A stretch of 64,000 nt of DNA from assembly GCA_050290785.1 (NCBI GenBank), contig JBNKIR010000001.1, positions 148,124-212,123 on the forward strand. Direction: 5' to 3'. A program made the position numbers and the translations under genes. The notes below the pieces were generated by a model. That model saw only the letters and a program-made list of their open reading frames with translations, did no database searches and had not been told where the DNA came from. How positions within the stretch are numbered: position 1 is the first letter of the stretch; every line of letters begins with the position of its first letter. The DNA is from JAAGZL01 sp050290785 (lineage in GTDB: Bacteria; Pseudomonadota; Gammaproteobacteria; Chromatiales; Chromatiaceae). Of this stretch, positions 18,284-26,231 are shown in pieces.

Positions 18284-18952
18284 ATGCTTTTCTACGACAT
18301 ACTCGCATCGATTATCCACGATATGAAAAACTCTCTCGGCATGGTAATAAACAGGCTGGATGAGGTCGTGGACGAACTACCTGCCGATATTAACAAGTCT
18401 GCAAAGATTACAGCCATTCAACACGAAGCCAAACGGTTAAATAACAATCTTATTGAACTGCTCACTCTGTACAGAATGGAAAACGAACGTGTCTCGCCTG
18501 TCATTGATGAGGTCTATGTAGATGACTTCCTGCAGGAGATAGTAGCGGAGAATCAATCAGCGGCCGACTCGGGGGACGTCGTTCTAACCTGTGACTGCGA
18601 CGAGGAGTTGAGCGGCTATTTTGATGAAGGCCTGGTACACGGCATCATCAATAATCTGATAGGGAATGCCCTGCGTTATACTGAAAACAGAATTGAACTG
18701 TCAGCAGAGGAACGAGACGGTTATCTGGTAATAAGCGTCGAGGACGATGGTGCCGGATTCACCGATGAGATGCTGGAAGCACAGCAGGCGGATGCGGTAG
18801 ATAATGACCTTGGTGACGGCAGAACACTCCTCGGTATCCACTTCGCCAAGATGATAGCGCAGATGCACCACAACAAAGAGAAGAACGGTTTCATTCGACT
18901 GAGCAACAACAACAAATTAAAAGGTGGGTGTTTTTCCATATATCTGCCTTAA
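18284..18952 (+). CDS. Small soluble histidine kinase
   Basis: A 222-residue kinase consisting only of a dimerisation/phosphoacceptor region (H box SIIHDMKNSLG, H12) and an HATPase_c domain (N box NNLIGNALRYT about 124-134, G1 VEDDGAGF about 150-157, G2 DGRTLLGIHFAK about 177-188). It has no membrane segment and no sensor domain, so its input must come from a partner, perhaps the TPR part of the response regulator encoded just upstream. AGGAAA precedes ATG 18284. The two genes form an operon. Confidence 0.88.
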   Translation: MLFYDILASIIHDMKNSLGMVINRLDEVVDELPADINKSAKITAIQHEAKRLNNNLIELLTLYRMENERVSPVIDEVYVDDFLQEIVAENQSAADSGDVVLTCDCDEELSGYFDEGLVHGIINNLIGNALRYTENRIELSAEERDGYLVISVEDDGAGFTDEMLEAQQADAVDNDLGDGRTLLGIHFAKMIAQMHHNKEKNGFIRLSNNNKLKGGCFSIYLP

Positions 18953-19011
18953 TGCTTTATGCATCCCTCTCTTGCTGAGCATCATACTCAGAATTACATG
19001 TATTCAGCAGG

Positions 19012-19042
19012 TTAAATTCCTTTAGTACTTAAAGCATATCAT
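19012..19042 (+). promoter_or_regulatory. Putative MerR-type promoter (19-bp spacer with centred dyad)
   Basis: TTAAAT (19012-19017) and TATCAT (19037-19042, 5/6 match to the -10) are 19 bp apart. The dyad CTTTA-GTACT-TAAAG (19020-19034) is centred exactly on the spacer midpoint, 19027. An overlong spacer with a centred operator is the hallmark of promoters activated by MerR-family proteins, and a merR-type gene is third in the operon. The -35 is poor (3/6), as is common for activated promoters. Prediction only. Confidence 0.55.
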
Positions 19043-19132
19043 TGTGGTATGGCCCTGGTTTGTCGGACATTTTCCTTGCGTACAGAATATACCCTTGCAT
19101 ATCTTACGTTAGCGTTAGATTGGAGCGAGGTT

Positions 19133-19360
19133 ATGCATATATCAGATGTACTAATTCATATTGACCAAAATATTGTTGACTCGGAAAGAGAGGATTTAAT
19201 CAGACAACTTCGGAAGGTAGATGGCGTCATCGCTCCTAGATTTACTCAAGGAAAACGTCATCTGCTACTGGTCTCATATAATCCAGATTCTACCTGTACC
19301 GGAACTCTACTAAGAAAAGTCAAGAATAAAGGGTACTCTGCACAACTTGTTGGCCTATAG
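19133..19360 (+). CDS. Small HMA-like (ferredoxin-fold) protein without CxxC
   Basis: A 75-residue protein starting at ATG 19133 behind GGAG; the open frame runs further upstream to 19049 but that part overlaps the putative transcription start. The beta-alpha-beta pattern (VLIHIDQNI, REDLIRQLRKVDGVIAP, RHLLLVSYNP, LLRKVKNKGYSAQLVGL) is that of heavy-metal-associated domains such as CopZ/MerP. The metal-binding CxxC loop is absent; the single cysteine (STCTG) is in a different place. It may bind protein or another ligand rather than metal. First gene of the HMA-TusA-MerR operon; codon use is AT-richer than neighbours. Confidence 0.6.
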   Translation: MHISDVLIHIDQNIVDSEREDLIRQLRKVDGVIAPRFTQGKRHLLLVSYNPDSTCTGTLLRKVKNKGYSAQLVGL

Positions 19361-19371
19361 GAATATAAGCG

Positions 19372-19599
19372 ATGGAATACGATCACTTTATTGATATAAA
19401 AGACATGTGCTGCTTTGCGCCTGTTATACACTTGACTGAAAAATTCAAATACATGAAGTTAGGAGATATAGTACTCATTAAGTCGAATAAAGTATCTATG
19501 CTAACTGATATACCATCATACTGTTCCTTGACCAACAATGAGTTAATACAACAAGAAGACAATGACGGGATATTCTGTTTTTGGGTGAAAATCAGGTAG
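19372..19599 (+). CDS. TusA/SirA-like sulfur-carrier protein
   Basis: A 75-residue TusA-fold protein: N-terminal strand FIDIKDMCC, then PVIHLTEKFKYMKLGDIVLIKS, a central SMLTDIPSYC (about 42-52) and the C-terminal DGIFCFWVKI. TusA-family proteins pass persulfide sulfur on a cysteine of a CPxP motif. Here the motif is CFAP with an extra Cys in front (MCCFAP, about 12-17): the catalytic Cys is kept and the first Pro is replaced. The central SYC cysteine is also common in TusA relatives. It sits between an HMA-like gene and a MerR regulator, so sulfur trafficking linked to sensing is plausible. The exact role is unknown. Confidence 0.75.
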   Translation: MEYDHFIDIKDMCCFAPVIHLTEKFKYMKLGDIVLIKSNKVSMLTDIPSYCSLTNNELIQQEDNDGIFCFWVKIR

Positions 19600-19605
19600 A
19601 CACCG

Positions 19606-20064
19606 GTGAGTTATTTAAAAATAGGCGAAGTAGCCGAGTTACTAAACACAACAATCCGAACAATCAGGTATTACGAAGAGGAAGGACTTTTAGAGCCTTA
19701 TAGAACGGATGGAGGCACGCGTCTATATGCTGAGCAACATATCGCACGCCTAAAAGCCATTATCCATCTTACTGAAAACGGTTTCTCACTCGAGGTTGTC
19801 AGGTTGATTGGAAATACCAGAAAAAATTGTGCTACTGGAGATATGGGAAGTAAGAAACTATCAGAAATCATCGACACTTCGATCATGGACATTGATGAAA
19901 AAGTTAATAACTTAAAGCTTCTGAAAAAAGAGCTTGCTGCGGCAAAAGAACAGATAAGTATGTGTGGCGGCTGCAAGAATCCACCTTCAAGCAAAGGGTG
20001 CCCAACCTGCCCAATAAATGAAAGCTTAGATAAAATAGAAATACTTAATTTGGTTTGGGAGTGA
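19606..20064 (+). CDS. MerR-family transcriptional regulator with Cys-rich C-terminus
   Basis: A 152-residue MerR regulator: winged helix-turn-helix (IGEVAELLNTTIRTIRYYEE, about 6-25; GLLEPYR, then GTRLYAEQHIARL), a dimerisation helix (about 85-112) and a sensory tail with CGGC (about 118-121) and CPTC (about 131-134). Four clustered cysteines in a C-x2-C-x9-C-x2-C arrangement suggest sensing of metal, persulfide or redox state. The start is GTG 19606, seven bases after the TusA-like stop; SD is weak (AGGT). It is the last gene of its operon and probably acts at the 19-bp-spacer promoter upstream. The effector is not known. Confidence 0.85.
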   Translation: MSYLKIGEVAELLNTTIRTIRYYEEEGLLEPYRTDGGTRLYAEQHIARLKAIIHLTENGFSLEVVRLIGNTRKNCATGDMGSKKLSEIIDTSIMDIDEKVNNLKLLKKELAAAKEQISMCGGCKNPPSSKGCPTCPINESLDKIEILNLVWE

Positions 20065-20150
20065 CAGAACAGCCATCATACAGCTCGCCCAATCATCTTG
20101 CCCAGTACATCACATTCAATTTAGTTAACCAAACGGAATACGAACGCACT

Positions 20151-20184
20151 ACCTGTTATCCAATTGTATGATTGGATAACAGGT
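20151..20184. terminator. Perfect 14-bp inverted repeat between convergent genes
   Basis: Arms 20151-20164 and 20171-20184 are perfectly complementary with a 6-nt loop. It lies between the merR stop and the convergent papain-like gene stop, so it is probably a bidirectional terminator. T-runs are weak on both sides. Confidence 0.6.
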
Positions 20185-20203
20185 CCTCTTTAGCCAATCC
20201 AAT

Positions 20204-22021
20204 TTAATAGTTCAGAATCTCCTCAGTGAACGGCTTTTCAGGCATATGCCCCAAAACCCGTCGCAAGATGTCATTCATTGTGTTCTCATCGTTATCGAAT
20301 CCTCCGTGGGAACGGCTTTTTGTGCGTCTGCCGGAACCATTTGAATAGATGAATTCCGGGAGGGAATTCACCGATTGCACCTGCTTCACGAAACGCTCCA
20401 TACCCAGCAGTGGCTTCTCTTTTGTGCGCTCAAAGGCGTTGGATACAAGACAGAGAAGCGACTTGCGATAGACGATTCCAACATTGTCATCCAATTCAAG
20501 TTTATCTTTAAGGTTGTAGATGCTTATCTCATTGATGCGTAGCTTGCCCTTTTTCTGCAATACCGGCAGGTACGCATCGTGGTAGAGATCGACACTACAG
20601 GCCGGGGCCAGAAGCGTGCACGTTGCGAACGTTATCTGGTTTCTTCTGAGTGTCTTCAGCAAATGGGCAATAACGACGGCACCGGTACTATGCCCGACCA
20701 AGTGCAGTTTTATCTGCTTTCCACTTCTATTAATGTTACTGGTAAATCTACCCAATGCGTCTGTTCCTGCCCCGTCCCTGGCGAACGCATCATTGGCGTC
20801 CTGTTTCATCTCTTCCCACAGCAGCGTTCCTGGTCTACGCACCAACCCTTCGATAAAGCGATCCGTCCAATCGGTAAAACCCGCGGTCCTGGTGCTGGCC
20901 TGCTTCTCCTTGCGAAATATAAGATCTTTCATCTCCTCTATTATCCCGGTGTCATACATTATGTGGAATGGATAGATACCATTGGACTTGAATGTATCCT
21001 TCATGGCAGCTATACGGCTGGCAGAGTCTTCAGGGGAATTCAGGCCGCCATGGGCATAGATCAATAGATGCTTGTATTTCGCGTTAGAGGCAACATGTTT
21101 AGCGGTCTGCTCAATATCATCGGCAGTACTCCAGTATCTTCCACTCTCCATATATTGCCCATCATCGATATGGATAAAATGCCCGGCAATTTTGCAGCGC
21201 GGAGTCGAGGCCGTTATCGCCTTGGTTGACTCGGCGGTGGCGAGCCTGGCTGAGTCTGCCTTCTTGCCGAATATTTGCGGGGTTGGGAGAGCCAGGCTGA
21301 AAACCCAGGCATCCATTATATTCTCTATCCAATCTTCATAGGTCCAGAGTGCGATGCCGTTGTCGCCCCACTTTTTGCCCCATGAGTTTTGGATCCAGAA
21401 ACCATCACTATTGTATCCGACAATAACAAATGCATGTCCATCTGTACTGTCTTCTGGTCTCTTGTGATACTTAATTACGCCTGCAACCGGTTGCTGCCAC
21501 CCTTTATGCACCTTGGCAGATACCGCAATAACGCCAGTATCATTAAGCGCGGTATGAAAATGGCTGATTATGGGCTTAACGCGGTAATATGCACCTAGAG
21601 TATGTTCTCTGGCATTTTTTGCGGCTGCAATAGTAAGTTCCCCTTTTTTGGGACCGACTCGGTACGGCCAGAAGGACTCCTCACATACCCCCATATTCCT
21701 CCAGCCACGGATGGCGCCGCGCAGGCTGGACCCGTCGTACTCCTCTCCAGGCCATTCATCGCACCTCTTTGCCATCTCATAGAGCATGCGTGGACTGACA
21801 CGAATCTTATCCTTACCCGCAAATTGATTAAGCATGTTTATGGCCGCCGCTACGGCAAACCCGGTACAGGCCCCTTCACTCTTTTGATCCAGAACAGTGC
21901 GTCTGGTGTGTACCAGTGGATCAACATAATCCTGGAGATTGATCAGAGGTGGTTGGTAGATCCAGTCACGGATGTCAGGCACATCCGCTTTCACATCAGT
22001 ATCAGGCTTGAATTGTGCCAT
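20204..22021 (-). CDS. Papain-like (C1) peptidase fused to an alpha/beta-hydrolase-like domain
   Basis: A 605-residue two-domain protein. The N-terminal half (about 1-250) is a C1-type cysteine peptidase with the oxyanion Gln and nucleophile in DQKSEGACTGFA (Q46, C52), the His in DGHAFVIVGYN (about 193) and the Asn in IQNSWGKKWGDNG (about 211). The second half (about 300-560) resembles an esterase/lipase: LIYAHGG (about 323) and a nucleophile elbow LVGHSTGAVV (GHSTG, about 440). There is no signal peptide. AGGAGG lies 6 nt before ATG 22021. Prokaryotic C1 peptidases with N-terminal DxRDW and Px motifs like these occur in many bacteria; the fusion to a hydrolase is uncommon. Substrate unknown. 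Confidence 0.8.
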   Translation of the reverse strand: MAQFKPDTDVKADVPDIRDWIYQPPLINLQDYVDPLVHTRRTVLDQKSEGACTGFAVAAAINMLNQFAGKDKIRVSPRMLYEMAKRCDEWPGEEYDGSSLRGAIRGWRNMGVCEESFWPYRVGPKKGELTIAAAKNAREHTLGAYYRVKPIISHFHTALNDTGVIAVSAKVHKGWQQPVAGVIKYHKRPEDSTDGHAFVIVGYNSDGFWIQNSWGKKWGDNGIALWTYEDWIENIMDAWVFSLALPTPQIFGKKADSARLATAESTKAITASTPRCKIAGHFIHIDDGQYMESGRYWSTADDIEQTAKHVASNAKYKHLLIYAHGGLNSPEDSASRIAAMKDTFKSNGIYPFHIMYDTGIIEEMKDLIFRKEKQASTRTAGFTDWTDRFIEGLVRRPGTLLWEEMKQDANDAFARDGAGTDALGRFTSNINRSGKQIKLHLVGHSTGAVVIAHLLKTLRRNQITFATCTLLAPACSVDLYHDAYLPVLQKKGKLRINEISIYNLKDKLELDDNVGIVYRKSLLCLVSNAFERTKEKPLLGMERFVKQVQSVNSLPEFIYSNGSGRRTKSRSHGGFDNDENTMNDILRRVLGHMPEKPFTEEILNY

Positions 22022-22139
22022 GGTAAACCTCCTGTCTAAAAAATATGTACTCCATCACTCCAACTATTACCCTTATAAATGAATGGTAAACAGATGTGAA
22101 GTCTTTATAAAATATTTGAGTTCAGGATAGGAAAGGGAA

Positions 22140-23297
22140 ATGACCATGGCAGGTACTATTCAATTACGGAATGATTTCATCATCGGAGGGGAGCCAAACT
22201 GCAGGATCACCCCGAATTTTTACCTGAGAGAGTTCACAAATCACGATGGAGGTGTGTTTGTACATCGCGAGCTGGTGGCAGCTCTACAGGTCCTGCGGGA
22301 GCAACTGAGAGCCCCTGTCAGAGTAGATCCTCTGAGCAGCCCTGTGCTGAATAACCCGGAGCTTCTTGGCGTTGGTGTTGTTGTGCTGAGTGAAGAGCCT
22401 GACCGTATGCACAGGATTGCCGAGGGGCTAACCGGGCAAGGGCTTTTCTCCATCTGCAGAAGGATAGGTAATAGATTATATCTGGAGATACCGGATCCAG
22501 AGTACCTGCCTGCCATCTCTGCAAAGACCGCCTTCGATTGTGGAGTCAGGGTAACAGCGGCGTTTGAGACCAGCGGTGACCCTTATTTGCAGGTCACCGG
22601 CAACTTTGATGGCGCTGGCCTATCATTCGGTCCCATCCAATGTAATCTGGGATCTGGCACCTTACAGGAGTTGTTCCGCAGATTGAGGGGCGAAGATGAA
22701 CTCCTGCTGAAAAGATGTTTCGACAGTTGTGATGATTACTACTCTTTCTGGAAAATATTAGATAGTCCCCGCACCAGGGCCGTAAATTGGGCGGAGCGTC
22801 TGAGCACAGGGCCCGGAAAGCAGGGGTTTTCCCAGCCCTGGAAAGGGTATCTGCAAGCGGTGGGACAGGAACCTAGGCTACGCCAGGTGATCTTAGGCTA
22901 TGCCTATGACAGGTATGGTAAGTTGCTTATGTCCGCCCTCGCCTTCCTCAAGGGTGTGTCACCTATCAAGATCAGCAATCTGCGCTGCCTTGCCGCCCTG
23001 TATGACATGTGCGTCCAGCAGGGCAGCCTGGACAAGGCATATTCCGAGATAAAAAGGCGTGTAGTCACTGAACGGCCTGAAGATGAGTTTGCCTTGACCA
23101 GGATTGCGGTGGAAGCGCGTGCAAGAAAGGCGGCAAAGAGATGGCGCGCCGACTGCCTGAGTCGTCGCCTGTGTATACTGGAAAGACATCCGGTTTCCGT
23201 AACCGTGGATGGACAACACGCCCGGCGCAATAATCCGCGTATCTATCTTCTACGCAACTGCAAGGTCAAGGGGTTGGAAAATTATCTGGCAAGATGA
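22140..23297 (+). CDS. Putative cell-wall-active protein: degenerate M15-like domain plus lysozyme-like segment
   Basis: A 385-residue protein. Residues about 20-125 resemble peptidase M15A (ITPNFYLREFTNHDG, then helix VHRELVAALQVLREQL), but the usual zinc ligands of the SxHxxGxAxD and HVD motifs are not present (NPELLGVGVVV and LYLEI stand there), so this part is probably non-catalytic. Residues about 135-185 carry TAAFETSGDPYL and NFDGAGLSFGPIQCNLGSG, a pattern like bacterial lysozyme/chitosanase-type domains (usual form FDGQGxSFGxLQWNxGxG); the Glu of FETS is a catalytic candidate. No signal peptide is seen. It is divergent from the papain-fusion gene and ends 1 nt before a tRNA. Function is inferred only. 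Confidence 0.5.
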   Translation: MTMAGTIQLRNDFIIGGEPNCRITPNFYLREFTNHDGGVFVHRELVAALQVLREQLRAPVRVDPLSSPVLNNPELLGVGVVVLSEEPDRMHRIAEGLTGQGLFSICRRIGNRLYLEIPDPEYLPAISAKTAFDCGVRVTAAFETSGDPYLQVTGNFDGAGLSFGPIQCNLGSGTLQELFRRLRGEDELLLKRCFDSCDDYYSFWKILDSPRTRAVNWAERLSTGPGKQGFSQPWKGYLQAVGQEPRLRQVILGYAYDRYGKLLMSALAFLKGVSPIKISNLRCLAALYDMCVQQGSLDKAYSEIKRRVVTERPEDEFALTRIAVEARARKAAKRWRADCLSRRLCILERHPVSVTVDGQHARRNNPRIYLLRNCKVKGLENYLAR

Positions 23298-23298
23298 A

Positions 23299-23385
23299 TG
23301 GTGCCCAGGGCCGGACTTGAACCGGCACAGAGTTTCCTCCGGCGGATTTTAAGTCCGCTGCGTCTACCAATTCCGCCACCCGGGC
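23299..23385 (-). tRNA. tRNA-Leu (UAA)
   Basis: 87 nt including an encoded CCA (complement of 23299-23301). The acceptor stem pairs GCCCGGG with CCTGGGC, the long variable arm of a class II tRNA is present, and the anticodon loop CTTAAAA gives UAA. Last of the Gly-Cys-Leu tRNA group, equivalent to E. coli leuZ. Confidence 0.96.
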
Positions 23386-23416
23386 ATGGGAGCGAACCAC
23401 TTATTGTGATTATTAA

Positions 23417-23490
23417 TGGAGGCTGAGCCCGGAATCGAACCGAGGTCCACGGCTTTGCAGGCCGCTGCATAACCACTCTGCCACTCAGCC
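23417..23490 (-). tRNA. tRNA-Cys (GCA)
   Basis: 74 nt with encoded CCA; acceptor GGCTGAG/CTCAGCC, anticodon loop CTGCAAA giving GCA, T-loop GGTTCGATTCC. Equivalent to E. coli cysT in the same order behind pgsA. Confidence 0.97.
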
Positions 23491-23551
23491 ATAACCTGTA
23501 CAGAGGTTGGAAAGTATCTTGGATTATTGCGCAACTTTCCAGCCCTATAAA

Positions 23552-23582
23552 CAAAAAACCCCTGCATGCTGCCCGGGGTTTT
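23552..23582 (-). terminator. Terminator-like hairpin between tRNA-Gly and tRNA-Cys
   Basis: On the minus strand, AAAACCCC (23582-23575) pairs with GGGGTTTT (23562-23555) across a 12-nt loop, and the T-run continues to 23553. It lies 8 nt after the tRNA-Gly 3' end. It may terminate part of the transcripts, so tRNA-Cys/Leu would depend on readthrough or a separate promoter. Confidence 0.65.
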
Positions 23583-23590
23583 CCGTAAAT

Positions 23591-23666
23591 TGGAGCGGGA
23601 AACGAGATTCGAACTCGCGACCCCAACCTTGGCAAGGTTGTGCTCTACCAGCTGAGCTATTCCCGC
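23591..23666 (-). tRNA. tRNA-Gly (GCC)
   Basis: 76 nt with encoded CCA; acceptor GCGGGAA/TTCCCGC, anticodon stem-loop CAACC-TTGCCAA-GGTTG giving GCC. First of the three tRNAs behind pgsA, equivalent to E. coli glyW. Confidence 0.97.
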
Positions 23667-23726
23667 GTCATTAGAAGGCGGCTATTGTAATGCTCCTGCC
23701 TGCGCTGTCAAGAAAGATATTTGCAT

Positions 23727-24329
23727 TTATCCACCATCCACATCGTCAGAATCACTGATACTCAACTCATTTGTCGTATCGTTCATCTGCGGCCAGGCCG
23801 CCTTGATGTATACCGCCATGGACCAGACCGTCAGTATCGCAGATACATAAAGCAGAACATAACCTATTGTATATACAGGTAATTCCAAGATTGATTCCTT
23901 ATAGATGAGCATCAGAATCGCAATCATTTGCACTGCGGTTTTGAACTTGGCAATCACGGTAACGGCCACCAGCGCCCTCTCGCCCATCTCCGCCATCCAT
24001 TCGCGTAAGGCGGAGATGGATACCTCCCGACCGACGATGATGATGGCCGGTATCGCCAGGGCCGGAGTTGGATCGGCCTGAACCACCAGGATCAGGGCAG
24101 TCGCCACCATGAGCTTGTCAGCAACCGGATCCAGGAAGGCCCCAAACGCAGATACCTGTCCAAGCCTGCGCGCCAGATAACCATCCAGCCAGTCAGTTAC
24201 GGCAGCCAGGGCGAAGATGGCGGCACACACCTGATTGGCATAGCTCCATGGCAAGTAAAATATAAGGATAAAGACCGGAATCAACGCGATTCGCATCAAG
24301 GTCAGAATATTAGGAATATTGGGCATCAT
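23727..24329 (-). CDS. pgsA: CDP-diacylglycerol-glycerol-3-phosphate phosphatidyltransferase
   Basis: A 200-residue inner-membrane enzyme making phosphatidylglycerophosphate from CDP-diacylglycerol and glycerol-3-phosphate, the first step to phosphatidylglycerol and cardiolipin. The CDP-alcohol phosphotransferase motif D-x2-D-G-x2-A-R-x8-G-x3-D-x3-D is complete (first part TDWLDGYLARR, about 45-55; second GAFLDPVADK, about 62-72), with several hydrophobic helices. Length is like E. coli PgsA (182) plus a short acidic tail. Two adjacent ATGs occur (24329, 24326). It lies in the conserved order uvrY-uvrC-pgsA-tRNAs. Confidence 0.95.
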   Translation of the reverse strand: MMPNIPNILTLMRIALIPVFILIFYLPWSYANQVCAAIFALAAVTDWLDGYLARRLGQVSAFGAFLDPVADKLMVATALILVVQADPTPALAIPAIIIVGREVSISALREWMAEMGERALVAVTVIAKFKTAVQMIAILMLIYKESILELPVYTIGYVLLYVSAILTVWSMAVYIKAAWPQMNDTTNELSISDSDDVDGG

Positions 24330-24393
24330 GAATCAAATAGTCATTCCGTAGGTTGGTGATAGTGTAATTAATTGATCACTCAGATGGAAATGG

Positions 24394-26223
24394 TTAAGTG
24401 TCTCCGTGAAAACAATTGTAGATCGTTTCCGCAAGCTTGCGGCTAATGCCATCAACACGCTCCAGATCCTCCACTCCGGCGTTTTTCAGTTCCTGGAGAC
24501 CACCGAACTGCTGCAACAGGCGCTGGCGCCGTTTCGGACCTATGCCTGCTATCTCTTCCAGGATGGAGCTTTTGCCCGCACGTTCGCGCCTCTGGCGATG
24601 ACCGGTGATGGCAAAACGGTGCGCCTCGTCTCTGATCTGCTGCACCAGATGCATGGCTGGAGAGTCCTCCGGCAGTATAATCGCCTTATCCACACCGGTC
24701 TTGAACAACTGCTCCATGCCGGGCTTTCTGGATCTGCCCTTGGCGATACCGATGAGGGTTACCCCGGTTATCGCGAGTTCATTCAGCACCCTCTCCGCCG
24801 CGGCCAGCTGCCCCTTACCGCCATCGATAAAAAGGATATCCGGCAATACCCCTTCCCCGGACTGTATCCTCTGATAGCGCCGCATTAATGCTTGGTCCAT
24901 GGCCGCATAATCGTCTCCCGGCCGGATGTCCCTGATATTGAATCTGCGATACTCCTGTTTGGCCGCACCCTGGCCATCAAAAACAACACATGACGCCACG
25001 GTCTTCTCCCCCGATGTATGGCTAATATCGAAACACTCCATACGCTGGGGTATCTCCTCTAAGTTTAATGCCGTCTGCAGTGCCTCCAGCCTGGACTCGT
25101 ATCCTGCGCTGCTGGCCAATCTGGCATCTAGCGACAGCTTGGCATTTTGTTTGGCCATATTGAGCCAACGCGCCTTTTCCATGCGTACGTTTGCGCTGAT
25201 CCTTATCTTATGCCCGCTCTCTTTGGATAACACATCCTCTATCAACCTCTGCCCATCAGGCCTGGAACTAACAATGATCTCCACCGGTATCTGCTTGCCA
25301 AGGTAGTGCTGGCAGAGAAAGGCAGAGAGTATCTCTCCTTCTTCCTGCCCTGCACCGCCTTTTAGATAGAAGATCTTATTCCCAAGATTTCTCCCTCCCC
25401 GGATAATGAACAGTTGGACGACTGCCAATCCGGCTCCCAGTGCAGTTGCCACAATATCCAGATCACCTCGTTCACCACTGACATACTGTCTTTTTTGAAT
25501 CTTGCTCAAACGGGCAATCTGGTCACGGTATCTTGCTGCCTGCTCATACTCCAACTGGCTGGAGGCCTGCTCCATACGCATCACCAGTTCCTCGATTACC
25601 CTGCTGGTCTTTCCATCAAGAAACAACGCGGCATCCTGAACGTCCTGTGCATACTCATCTGTGCTGATCAGTCCTACGCAGGGAGCGCTGCACCTCTTTA
25701 TCTGATATTGCAGGCATGGCCTTGACCTGTTTCGGTAGAAGCTCTCTTCACACTGCCTAACCGGAAACAACTTCTGCAGCAGTTGTAAGGTCGCACGCAG
25801 GGATCCTGCATTCGGATAGGGGCCGAAATAGCGCCCTTTGGCCTTTTTGGCGCCACGATGAAAGGTAAGACGTGGATATGGATCCGCAGACAGAAATATG
25901 TAGGGGTAACTCTTGTCATCCTTTAAAAGGATGTTGTATCTGGGCTTCAGGCTCTTGATCAGGTTGTTTTCCAGGATCAGGGCCTCAGCCTCGGTGTGGG
26001 TTGCGGTGATCTCTATATCGCATATCTTGGAAACCAGCAGTTGGATGCGTCTGTTTTGTGAACGGGTGAAATAACTGCCTACCCTACGCTTCAGATCTTT
26101 GGCCTTGCCTACATAAAGCACCTTGCCATCAGCGTCCAGCATACGATAGACACCCGGGCCGTGGGTAAGGGTCTTGAGGAATGCCTTGTGGTCGAATGGC
26201 TTGTGTTCTTTATCAGGCTGCAT
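24394..26223 (-). CDS. uvrC: UvrABC excinuclease subunit C
   Basis: A 609-residue UvrC, which makes both incisions in nucleotide excision repair. Order: GIY-YIG nuclease (GPGVYRMLDADGKVLYVGKA, about 23-42), a cysteine-rich stretch around about 150-175 (CEESF...CLQYQIKRCSAPC), the UvrB-binding UVR motif (about 203-238), the RNase H-like C-terminal endonuclease (ECFDISHTSGE, about 394-404) and two helix-hairpin-helix motifs (IAGIGPKRRQRLLQQFGG, about 562-579). Length equals the E. coli protein (610). The family-5 uracil glycosylase gene ends 9 nt upstream, so they are likely cotranscribed. Confidence 0.97.
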   Translation of the reverse strand: MQPDKEHKPFDHKAFLKTLTHGPGVYRMLDADGKVLYVGKAKDLKRRVGSYFTRSQNRRIQLLVSKICDIEITATHTEAEALILENNLIKSLKPRYNILLKDDKSYPYIFLSADPYPRLTFHRGAKKAKGRYFGPYPNAGSLRATLQLLQKLFPVRQCEESFYRNRSRPCLQYQIKRCSAPCVGLISTDEYAQDVQDAALFLDGKTSRVIEELVMRMEQASSQLEYEQAARYRDQIARLSKIQKRQYVSGERGDLDIVATALGAGLAVVQLFIIRGGRNLGNKIFYLKGGAGQEEGEILSAFLCQHYLGKQIPVEIIVSSRPDGQRLIEDVLSKESGHKIRISANVRMEKARWLNMAKQNAKLSLDARLASSAGYESRLEALQTALNLEEIPQRMECFDISHTSGEKTVASCVVFDGQGAAKQEYRRFNIRDIRPGDDYAAMDQALMRRYQRIQSGEGVLPDILFIDGGKGQLAAAERVLNELAITGVTLIGIAKGRSRKPGMEQLFKTGVDKAIILPEDSPAMHLVQQIRDEAHRFAITGHRQRRERAGKSSILEEIAGIGPKRRQRLLQQFGGLQELKNAGVEDLERVDGISRKLAETIYNCFHGDT

Positions 26224-26231
26224 GCCTGGGA

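Noticed and set aside
22140..23297. Prophage endolysin remnant next to the tRNA cluster
   Set aside because: The gene ends 1 nt from tRNA-Leu, but no integrase, att duplication or phage structural gene is present.
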